Source: Malania oleifera (lineage: Eukaryota > Streptophyta > Magnoliopsida > Santalales > Ximeniaceae). From it: 64,000 bases of DNA. The stretch covers positions 75,256,597-75,320,596 of the forward strand of contig NC_080419.1 in the NCBI RefSeq assembly GCF_029873635.1, in the 5' to 3' direction. Positions 24,501-36,500 of this stretch are shown here, in pieces. How positions within the stretch are numbered: the stretch's first letter is position 1; every line of letters begins with the position of its first letter. The translations under genes and the position numbers were made by a program. The notes beneath the pieces are model-generated. The model was not told the DNA's origin. It was given only the letters and a program-made list of their open reading frames with translations, and did no database searches.

Positions 24501-27500
24501 AGGGTAGCAAGGGTGCACCAATCGTCCGGAGTACGGTCGGGAACCGGAGTATACCCTGTCTTAACGATAACGAACACCTCCGCAGTTCCGTAGCCGACTA
24601 TTTCCCTCTGATTGATACGTAGCAGTGCTTATTTTTTATCTACAATCTTTCATCAAACACACAGCAAGTAAATGGAAAGCAATTAATTGAAAGTAATAAA
24701 TGAAAGCATGAGTAAAAAGATCATCCCTTTATCATTCAAAATGTCTTTCACTCTAACGCCAGAAGTACAAGAGGAGATCTGCTAATATACACGGCTGTTG
24801 TATGAACGCTGCCGGTTGTCACAGGCCGTCAAACACTCCATACGCGAACCGAAACTACTCTACTCTTACTCTAACTTGGCTTTCAATGGCTTCGTAGGTC
24901 TGTCACTAACTTAAGAGACGCCAAAGAGGAACCCAGAGCTTGTGTTCGTAGTGAATACTTATAGGCTCTCGGGTTTACAAGGGTTGTTTTACAAGTTAGG
25001 AAAGTTTGCAATAAATCTCGCGCAGCAGATCGTCGCTGTCGACCAAGCCGCTCCTCTAACATTCTTCTGCGCTCCCTAGTCAGATCTCGCGGGAAGTTAG
25101 GGATTCGAATCTTCACTGTCTTCGACTTCGTCGCGCCTCACGGTCTTGATGGTCAAGCTAATGGTCGAGACTTGCAGTATCTCAATCCTCAGGAAATCTC
25201 TGTATCTCGACATAGTCGCCCCGGAAGGTCTCTTGGTCGAACATTTCGTCGAGACTCTCGATATTTCTGAATTTCAGTTTTGTCTCAATATCTTGACGTG
25301 GTCGCTCCAAGATGTCACTTGTTCGAGCCTTGTAGTATTCTGATCTCAGTCTGAACCTTGGAGTTTGCAGTGGAATACTAAGTTACCCTTATGTGTTGCT
25401 GGTCACGCCACATGGTCGAGCATAATCTTCATGTCCATCCATGATTTGAAGCTTACGGAGCTTGGGTGGACAACTGGATTTGAGCTTTGAGTTCTCCAAA
25501 TCCTCCTTGACTTCTTGTAATGCCTAACTCCATGGTTTTAACCTATTTTTCCTAAAAAGGCAAACAAACCTTGCATAACTCTGAACAATGATAACTTTGG
25601 GCAAATACATAATAAAATGAGGATAAACAAAGATAAATGAGGGTCTAAAATCATATATTTTAGGAACTTATCGTAACCCCCAACTTACACTTTGCTAGTC
25701 CTCGAGTAAAGCAAAATCTAAGAAAACTACCAAATCCTACCTACATCCTCTTTCGCGGGAAACACGGTTGCATTTACTGTATGCAATAAGGCTTTAAACC
25801 CCTAGGTTGATCCCAGTGGACGAGTTCTAGTCTCGTGAGGGTTTCCAGAGCGATACCCACAAACACCAGTTTAAAAGATGGAAACGCATGCAACACAATC
25901 ATATCATTTTACATATAGAAATATAATCTTATTACATACAGATTCCTTCATACACGAATCCACCATACACACACTCCGCAACATTTCAACTGACCATACA
26001 AAGAAAGAAAATGAAAAAAGAAGAGAAACGTGAGTAGAGAGAAATGAAAACAAAAATATACACCTGCTCTGAGAAAATATCAAAAGGTCAAGCTAAGGAC
26101 ACACACTACAAGTCTGCACGTATGAAGGATCTTCTGGCCAATGCATTTGCTGAATTCATGCAAGCCTGGGAATAAGTTCATCTAGGGTGGTCTTGATTAA
26201 GTGTGACGAGTGAGTGAGAAGATGCTACGGTGAAGAACCCAACACCTTTAAGGTTGTAGCCTTTTCTTATAAGACTGGCCCCCTCCGCACTTCTAGCGTT
26301 AGTTCTTCAAATATGTGAGACGTTTGATCATGATACTCTTCCTCACGTATGATAGTGGACTCATTTTCTTGAGTGAATTTTGAGGGAATAAACCAGTGAG
26401 GTTGAGTCAAGACGACCGTTCTGCAGGTGCCTCCAAGCATTCTGAGTGAGACAAATCATACACCTTAACACATGCCTTGTGAAGTGGCCTATTCATACTT
26501 GGATTTACATGCTAATATTAACTTTGAATAATAATCATGGGTTAATTCTCTGTGAGTAGTATCTTGAAATGGCTCTATTCAGTTGAGCTTTACATAGTTG
26601 AAATGCTGCGGAATGTGTGTATGGTAGAGTCGTGTATGAAGGATATATGTAATAAGATTATATTTTTGTATGCAAAATGGTATGATTGTGTTGCATGCGT
26701 TTCCATCTTTTAAACTGGTGTTTGTAGGTATCGCTCTGGAAACCCTCACGAGACTAGAACTCGCCCACTAGGATCAACCTAGGGGTTTAAAGCCTTGTTG
26801 GATACGGTAAATGCAACTGTGTTTTCCGCGAAAGAGGATATAGGTTGGATTTGGTAGTTTTCTTAGATTTTGCTTTGCTCAAGGACTAGCAAAGTGTAAG
26901 TTGGGGGTTGTGATAAGTCCCCAAAATATATGATTTTAGACCCTTATTTATCTTTGTTTATCGTCATTTTATTATGTATTTTTCTAGAGTTATCATTGTT
27001 CAGAGACATGCAAGATTTGTTTGTCTTTTAAGGAAAAACAGGTTAAAACCATGGAGTTAGGCATTACAAGAAGTCAAGGAGGATTTGGAGAACTCAAATC
27101 CAGTTGTCCACCCAAGCTCCGGAAGCTTCAGATCATGATGGACATGAAGATGATGCTCGACCATGTGGCACGACCAGCAACACATAAGGGCGACTTGGTC
27201 TTCCACTGCAAACTCAAAGGTTCAGACTGAGATCATAATGTTGTAAGGTTCGACCAAGTGCGCGACCAAGTGGCACCCTGGAGCGACCACGTTGAGATAT
27301 TGAGACAGAACTGAAATTCAGAAATACTAAGAGTCTCGACGAAGTGTTCGATCAAGAGACCTTTCGGGGCGACTATGTCGGGATACTGAGATTTCCTAAG
27401 GATCGAGATACTGCAAGTCTTGACCATCAGCTCGACCATCAAGACCTTGAGGCGCGACGAAGTCGAAGACATTGAAGATTTGAATCACTGACTTCCCGCG

Positions 27501-30500
27501 AGATCCAACTAGGGTGCACACAAGAATGCCAAAGGAGCGACTTGGTCGACAACGACGATCTGCTACGCGAGATCTGTTGCAAACTTTCCTAACTTGTAAA
27601 ACAACCCTTGTAAACCCTAGAGATGTTTTCAGTTTGCTGGCATCGTGAACATGATTGAAAAAAATCGTTAGCATCTCTGAAAAGTGTAGGCCAGAAGAAT
27701 CCACTCTGAAGTACTTTGGCTGCAGTTCTCTTTCCACCGAAATGGCCACCACATTCCAAAGCATGACAAAACTTCATACTGTGCTACTCACATTTGGGGA
27801 CACACCGCCTAATGATTGAATTAGGGCTTATTCTAAAGAGATCCGGATCTTCCCATATGTACTGTCGCACTTGTGATAAAAACTTATTTCTTTCCTGCTG
27901 CATCCATTCATGAGGAATGACTCCTGTGGCTAAGTAATTGGCAATGGTAGCGAACCATGGGGGTTGGGAAGAAACAGCAAAGAGTTGTTCATCAGGAAAG
28001 AATCTTGTACTGGGAAAGAGTCAGTGGAACCCTCAGCTAAGATGCGGGATAAATGATCTGCGACATAGTTTTTGTGCCCTTCCTATCCCGGATTTCATAA
28101 TCAAATTCTTGCAAGAGCAAAATCCACCTTATCAGCCTAGGTTTGGTCTCTTTCTTATTAAGGAGGTACCTCAAGGCAGTGTGATCTGAGTATACAATGA
28201 CCTTGGACCCCAATAGATAAGAGCGGAATTTGTCTAAAGTAAAGACAATAGTTAGGAGCTCTTTCTCAGTAGTAGTGTAATTCAATTGTGCTCCCTGCAG
28301 AGTCTTACTAGCATAATAAATTACATGAGGTAACTTGCTTATTCGTTGTCCCAGCACGGCCTCGACGGCGTAATCTGATGCATCAAACATAATTTCGAAA
28401 GGAAAAGCCCAATCAGGTGGCTGCATTATTGGGGCGGAGAAGAACAGTGTCCTCAGAGTTTCAAACGCATCAAGATAGGATTCATTAAATTCGAAGGGTG
28501 CGTCTTTCAGTAACAAATTGGTCAATGATCGTGAGATTTTGCTGAAGTCCTTGATGAATCGCCGATGGAAACTAGTATGTCCTAGGAATGACCTCACTTG
28601 TTTAACAGAAGTAGGGGGCGGTAGTTTAGAAATCAATTCTAATTTTGCCCTATCTACTTAGAGACAATATGGCCCAATACTATGCTCTCTTGGACCATAA
28701 AATGACTCTTTTCCCAACTTAGCACCAGATTTGCTTCCACACATCTTGCAAGGACATTAGATAGATTGTCCAAACATGCATCAAAAGACGGCCCAAACAT
28801 GGAGAAGTCATTCATGAATACTTCAAGAAATTTTTCCACCATATCGGAAAATATGGCCAACATACACCTTTGAAATGTTGCTGGGGCGTTGCATAGCCCA
28901 AAAGGCATCCTTCTGTATGCAAAAGTCCCGAATGGGCAAGTAAATGTAGTCTTCTTCTGATCATCTAGATGGACTGCAACCTTATTGTACCCCGAGTACC
29001 CATCCAAGAAGCAATATATTATGTCCTGCTAATCTCTCTAGGATTTGATTGATAAAGGGTAATGGAAGGTGGTCCTTTCGGGTGAGGTTATTGAGTTTCC
29101 TATAGTCAATACATACCCTCCACCCGCTGGTGACGCGAGTGGGGATGTCTTCACCTTGATCATTCTTAACAATAGTGATCCCGGATTTCTTCGGGACCAC
29201 TTGCGTGGGGCTCACAAATTCACTATCATCTGATATAGGAAATATGATGTCTACGTCTAAAAGTTTAACCACTTCTTTCAAAACCACTTCCTTCATATTG
29301 GGATTAAGTTTCCATTGCATTTCTCGGATGGGTTTAGCATATGGTTTGAGATGAATCCGGTGCATGCAAATGGATGGGTCAAATCCCTTAAGATCAGCTA
29401 CTAACCATCCTATCGCTCTCTTATGTTTCTGTAGAACCTGAACGAGCCTTGACTCCTGCGATTGATCCAAGCTAGATGATATGATTACAGGTAGTATTTC
29501 TTGGGTGCCTAAGAAAACATACTTAAGAGAAGGTAGCAGAGGCTTTAATTCAAGTACCGGAGGAACCTCAATAGAAGGCCGTGCCAATACACTAGAGAGA
29601 GTAGGAAGGTTCTCAAACTGTGCTTTCCAAGGTCTCCCTCCCATTGTAGAGGCCAACTTACTAGAAGCAGGAATTCGGGTGCACGGATCCTCTAAACTTA
29701 TTGTAGAAGGTTGATCACTTGGAGACTTCTTCTCAGGGGGTTCACCTAATGAAGTCGGGGATGCATCTTGTACAATACCTTGATTGATCATGTCGACCTC
29801 ATTGTAAAGAAGATTGTCACGTTCGTGCTGCCGAGTATGGAACACATTAAGTCGGAGTTGCATATTGCCAAAGGAGATGTCCATGACGCCTGTCCTACAC
29901 TGAATACAAGCATTAGCAGTAGCTAAAAATCGGCTCAAAAGGACCGGGCCTGTCTGCTGTGATGGCCCGATAGGTGCCATGTCTAGCACAAGGAAATCAG
30001 TAGGGTAAAAGAATTTATCCACCTTGACTAAGACATCCCTTATAATGCCCTAAGGTCTTTTTATAGATTGATCAACAAAGCGCAACATAACCGGGGTTGG
30101 ATGCAAATCTCCTAAACCAGCTTTTTGATAGTCGTTCCGGAAGGTCTCCTGGTTAAACATTTCGTCGAGACTCTCGATATTTCTGAATTTCAATTCTGTC
30201 TCAGTATCTCGACGTGGTCGCTCTAGGGTGTCACTTGGCCAAACCTTGCGGCATTCTGATCTCAGTCTGAACCTTGGAGTTTGCAGTGGAAGACTAAGTC
30301 GCCCTTATGTGTTGCTGGTCACGCCACATGGTCGAGCATCATCTTCATGTCCATCCATGATCTGAAGCTTCCGGAGCTTGGGTGGACAGCTGGATTTGAG
30401 CTTTGAGTTCTCCTCCATTCCTTTAACTAGGACGGAACTTCCCTTACAATCCGTTGCTTACAAGAGGTACAACTTCCTCCTAGCCCACTGCTTACAAGAG

Positions 30501-33500
30501 ATACAGCTTTCTCCTCACACCCGGTTCACACCCCGAACCGTGATTTCAATATAAATAACAATTTCTGCAAAAACCCAAATGCTTATACACAAGCTAGTGA
30601 GTACAATAAAACCTAACATATGCTCATATGATAACAATCTAAAGCTCAGTATGTATTTAACGATGTAATCGTTATAAGTATGATATGCATAAAATATTTC
30701 CCTTTAATCAATGTCTCCAAAAACAACTTGATTTGTTATCCAATAGGAACTTTGGAGAACTTAGGATTATTTTCAAAACGCTTTATGCAAGTATAGGGGT
30801 GAGCAAACGGTCGGTTCGGCCATATTCGGTTAATTAACCGAATTAACCGAAATTTTCGGTTAAAGAAAACTGTTAACCGAACCGACCAAACCGTTTGGCT
30901 GAACCGAATCGAACCGACCGAATTTATTTTTCGGGTAATTCGGTTAACCGAATTTAACCGAGAAGTGAGGGAAGGGGGGAAGCCGGGAAGGTGTATCCGA
31001 GAAGTGAGGGCAGGGGGGAAGCTTCCCGAGAAGTGAAGGAAGGGGACTCGGGGGTGGTTCTCACTTCTCAGTGAACTGGTATGTGCACGAGAGAAGAGAA
31101 ATGAGAATGAGAGGGAGCTTGTCAGCTTGTGTGCTGGTGACGAATGACGATGGACGGCGACGACGATGGCGATGGCGGTGCGGAGCAGTGAGCTCGGATG
31201 AGTGGGAGAGAGGCAGTGACTCGGTGATGGCCTTCCGATTTCAGAGAGCAATGACTGTGTAGTCTGTGTTGCCGTGTTGGTGACGATGGCGGCGATGGCG
31301 AGTCGGCGACGGCGATGGACACATACGACGGCATCGCGTGAAGATGGAGTCTGGTGGACCGGTGGTGTCTGGTGTGGACTGCGAATGAGCGAGCTCAGGT
31401 GAGCGAGAGAGAGGCAGTGACTCATTGCCAGTGAGGGAGGGTCTTCTGCGTTCTGGTTGAGTGTGAGACTGAGCCTGAGAGTTTGAGAGAATACCAGAAA
31501 AATAATAACCAGATTTTAATTTACTAATTTATATTTAAATTTAATTAATTATTAATTCGGTTAATCGGTTAACCGAATTAACATTCTCCATTAACCGAAC
31601 CGAAACCCGATTCACCGAAATGTTGGAAAGCATAACCGAACCGACCGAACATAATTTTTTAACCGAACCGAACCGACCAATTTCGGTCGGTTAATTCGGT
31701 TAATTTGGTTTTCCCCGAATTATGCTCACCCCTATGCAAGTATACCAAAATAAATTCTTGAAAATGATACAGATCTAGGTTCTTGCTAGCGAATAACTCG
31801 TAAGATTAAATCTTTGAATAAAAGTGTGACTTTGAGTATATCAAAGATTTAAAGACATGTATTATTTTAGATACCTTTTTGCACCGATAAGATAGATCTC
31901 CTTGAATATAAATATACTTTTGAAAATCACAGGGATTCGATCTTTAGAATACTATTCCAAAAAGATTTTCCAAATAAATATCTATGGAAAATTTGTTTCT
32001 TGCTCCCCAAAAAAAATTTTAGCCAATCAAATAATGGAGTGAACAAAGTGTCTTAGAAAATTGAAAGATCAATAAACAATTATTCCAAACCTCAAGATCA
32101 AACTAGATTTAGCAGAAGTTGTGCGTGTATTTGTTTGGATCTTGAATATGCGAATGCCCAGACAACGATTCTTGCAATATGTTCAACACTCTCTAGAGAT
32201 AGGCCAAGAATGATCTGAAAGTGTGCAAAGCTCTCAAGAGATGGGCAAAGAACTGGTGTTCTAGGGTTTAGAAGATATATTTATAAGTGTTCTCGGCCCT
32301 AGGACGAATCATAGCCGTTGAACTAAGATTTTTCATCCGTGTACGCGCTAAAACGTAAGTCAGCAACCCGATCTTCGTCGACGAATGGGTACGTTCGTCT
32401 ACAAGTGTACAACACTCGTTCGTTGACGAGGCTATGAGTTCATCGACAAGAGCCTTGTCTGAAATTTTAGTGACCTTGGTATTTTCTCGTCGATGAGACC
32501 ATGTGTTCGTCACCGAGTGGCCTTCATATGTTTGTTGACGAGACCAAGGGGTTCGTCGACGAGGCCTCTAATAATTTACCTCGGAAATTCATTTCAACTT
32601 AGAACTATTTCAAATAAATATTTCATGAGATGCATGAGTCCTAAGGTCAGTTTAAGATGTAATTGTGCTTCAAAATATATCATATGACATGTAAATACAT
32701 CAAATCTAGATACCAATTCCCATTGAAGTCTTCAACTAGAAGTTTGTTCCTTCATCCTTCTTCGCTTTTAGTTCCATGAATTGTTTCAGGTGTATATGTT
32801 TTAGTCCTCGTGGCTTCCATGACTCATTCACCTTTCATGCATGCTAAATAATATTCTTGCTCACAATCTCAATGCACAGATCAAATACCAAGTGATTTGT
32901 CATTATCAAAACAGGATTGGACTCATAGAGTCAACAAGCTCCCCCTTTTTTATGATGACAAATACACGAGCAAAAAATAGAAAATGGGTTGGGCCTAACA
33001 CGGCTCCCCCTCAATTAATGCACAATATAAAGTTTGACAATATGAAGTATGCTTACACAATATAGAATAGACACTAATTTCGCACGTAAAGCTCAAAAAC
33101 TATGTTTGCAACTATATTCGTCTCCCCTTTTCGCAAATTTATACTTACTATAAACTATTTTTGCACACACGCTTCTCCCCCTTTTGACATCAACAAAAAG
33201 GCATGTATAAAAATATTCTGACGTAATTATATCTCAATGTAAAAAAAAAAATCAATCTCTCCCCCTATGCAATTTAATTTACTTCTCCCTCTACCAATTT
33301 AATTCAATAGAGCATATACAATATTTTAATTGACATAGGCATGAAAAGTAAGATAGTCCATTAAAGTCCAAAGTTTGATACCAAATGTGTAACGTTTTGC
33401 CAAAACAAATGAAAATGTAGAACCATTGGCAATTTTAATGTAAGTTGCTTTCCCTTAATTATGCATTCTAACGTAATTCTAGGCAACTTCACGACTATGC

Positions 33501-36500
33501 ATAAGTCCTAATTCATGTCTAATTTGGATAAACCTATCCTCCGCAAGTGATTTCGTGAATATGTCTGCCCATTGTTCATTTGTGCATATAAAGTCAAGTG
33601 TCACATCTCCTTTTTGCACATGATCACGAAGAAAGTGATGTCCAATTTTTATGTGTTTAATTCATGAATGTGATATAAGATTCTTTGAGATGTTTATTGT
33701 ACTTGTATTGTCACATCTTATAGGAATTGTGTCATAGCTTAATCCAAAATCCATAAGTTGTTGCTTCATGTATAACGTTTAAGCACAACAACTTTCAACC
33801 ACTATGTATTCAGCCTCAACTGTGGATAATGCAACTGAATTTTGATTCTTTGAAAATCAAGATATTAAAGAATTTCCTAAGAAATGGCATGTGTGCTTGT
33901 GCTTTTTCTATCCACTTTACTTCCGGCAAAATTAGCATCCGAATAACTTACAATCTCAAAGGAGGTATACTTGGGATACCATAATCCAAGTTCAATGGTT
34001 CCTATCAGATATCTAAGTATTCTTTTAATAGCTAGTAGATGGGACTTTTTAGGTGCAGTCTGAAATCTTGCACATAAGCATACGCTAAACATTATATCAA
34101 ACCTGCTGGCAGTCAGATTCAGTAAGCTACCAATCATTCCACAATATAGCTTTACATTTACTGGTATACCTTGTTCGTCTTTGTCTAATTTCAACGAGGA
34201 ACTCATAGGTGTCCCTAGTATTTTTTCCATCTTCCATGTTAAACCTTTTGAGCAGATTTCTAATGTACTTTGATTGATTTATGAAAATTCCATCTTTTGC
34301 TTGTTTTATTTGAAGTCCTAGGAAGAAATTTAGTTCACCCATCATGCTCATCTCAAATTCACTTTGCATGGTACTTGCAAACTCATTACACAACTCTTCA
34401 CTTGTTGCTCCAAAAATGATATCTACGTATACTTGGACTAGGAGCTTATTCTTGTTTTTAGTTTTTATGAAGAGTGTTGTGTCAATCTTACCTCTAGTAA
34501 ATCCATTTCCTAGTAGAAAATCGCTTAGCCTTTCATACCAAGTTCTAGCAGCTTGCTTCAAACCGTACAAGGTTTTTGTTAGTCTATAAACATGATTTGG
34601 ATACTTATGGTTTTCAAAACCTGGGGGTTGTTCTACATAAACTTCTTTACTTATGTAGCCATTTAAAAATGCGCTTTTGACACCCATTTGATATAACTTG
34701 AAATCCTTAAAAGTAGCATAGGCTAAGAGATTCAAATGGCTTCCATTCTAGCTACAGGTGCAAAGGTTTCTTCAAAGTCAATTCCTTCTTCTTAATTATA
34801 TCCTTGAGCTACTAGTCTTGCCTTATTTCTAACCACTATCCCATGTTCATCTTTCTTGTTCTTAAATATCCATTTTGTTCCGATAATTGACTTATCCTCG
34901 CGTCTAGGAACTAATGTCCAGACTTTATTTCTCTCAAACTGATTTAACTCTTCTTGCATGGACATCACCCAAGATTCATCCTCTATTGCATCACTCACAT
35001 TCTTAGATTCTTCTTGAGATAGGAATGCAAAATGACTAACCTTATTTCTAAGTAAGGATTGAGTGGTTACTCTAGGTGATGGTTTGCCTATGATTTGATC
35101 TATGGGGTGATTCTTTATGTAATTCCATTCTTTAGGTGGTTCATTAACCTCATTTTCAACTTGATTATCTTCAGAAGATGTTTCTTTAATTTCATTTCTC
35201 TTATTTAAATTATCTTCAATGGATAATTTTTCAATTCCATTATTTATCTCAATTTCATCATCATCAGTCTTTTTGGAGAAAGGATTTGACTCATCGAATA
35301 CTACATGGATAGATTCTACAATAGTTAAAGTTCGTTTATTATATATCCTGTAGGCTTTACTATCTAAGGCATATCCTAGAAAAATGCTTTCATCAGATTT
35401 CACATCAAACTTTCCTAAATGTTCATTGTTTTTTAGTACAAGACATTTGCAGGCAAAAACATGAAAATACGATATATTTGGTCTATGGCCATTCCACAAT
35501 TCATATGGAGTTTTATTTAAGGATGGTCTAATTAAAACTCTATTTAGAGCATAGCAGGCGGTATTCACTGCTTCAGCCCAGAAGTACTTAGGTAGTTTAT
35601 GTTCGTTAAGCATAGTTCTGGTTATTTCTTGTATAGACCTATTCTTTCTTTCAACTACTCCATTCTGTTGTGGTGTTCTAGGAGCCGAAAAATTATGAGC
35701 TATTCCTAATGAATTGTAGTAGTCTTCCATGCCTTGATTTTTAAATTCTCTACCCCTATCACTTCGAATTTTTAGTGATAGTATATCCCTTTTCATTTTG
35801 GATTTTCTTGCACAGGTTTATGAATTGTTCACACGCTTCATCTTTGTGATCAGAATAATACCCATGTATATCTTGAATAATCATCAACTATAACGAATGC
35901 GTATGATTTTCCTCCTAAACTTTTAATTGGGTTTGGACCAAATAGATCTTAGTGTAGCAACTGGAGTGGCCTAGTAGTGGAAATTACTTTCTTCTTCTTA
36001 AAATTAGATCTTGCTTGTTTTCCTAGTTGACAAGCATCACAGATTTTATCTTTGACGAATTTTGTCTTCGGCAATCCCTTAACTAAGTCTCCCTTAACTA
36101 GTTTAGATATTAAGTCCATGTTTGTGCATCTTAGTCTCCTATGCCAAATCCAACTAATTTTACTCATAGCAGAGAAACATGTTACACTTTGTGAGGTTAA
36201 GTTATCAAAACTGGTGGTGTATACGTTTTCATGATGCTCAGCAGTGAATAGTATCTTATTATCAGTTTTATGTTCAACAATGCACTTATTATGTTCAAAA
36301 GACACTTTGTAACCTTTATCACACAGTTGGCTTATACTCAATAAGTTATGCTTTAAACCATCAAACAGTAAAACATCATCTATAATTAGTGATGAATACT
36401 TTACCTACACCTGTGATCCTTCCCTTAGTATTATCCCCAAAAGTGACAAATCCTTCGTCCTTGGGTGTGATGGATGTGAACTTAGCTTTATCCTTGGTCA

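Larger units (their letters stand above)
30418..32936 (-). repeat. Copia-2 3' LTR, truncated and containing a hAT insertion
   Basis: It corresponds to about 38645-40204 of the other LTR with few differences. It ends TCAACA at 32936, next to the polypurine tract. Removing the 941-bp insertion and one 8-bp duplicate leaves 1570 bp. Confidence 0.9.

Noticed and set aside
30736..31425. 229-codon - strand ORF
   Set aside because: Lies in the hAT-type element, in GC-rich simple sequence. It has no transposase motif and extends past the element end into the Copia LTR.
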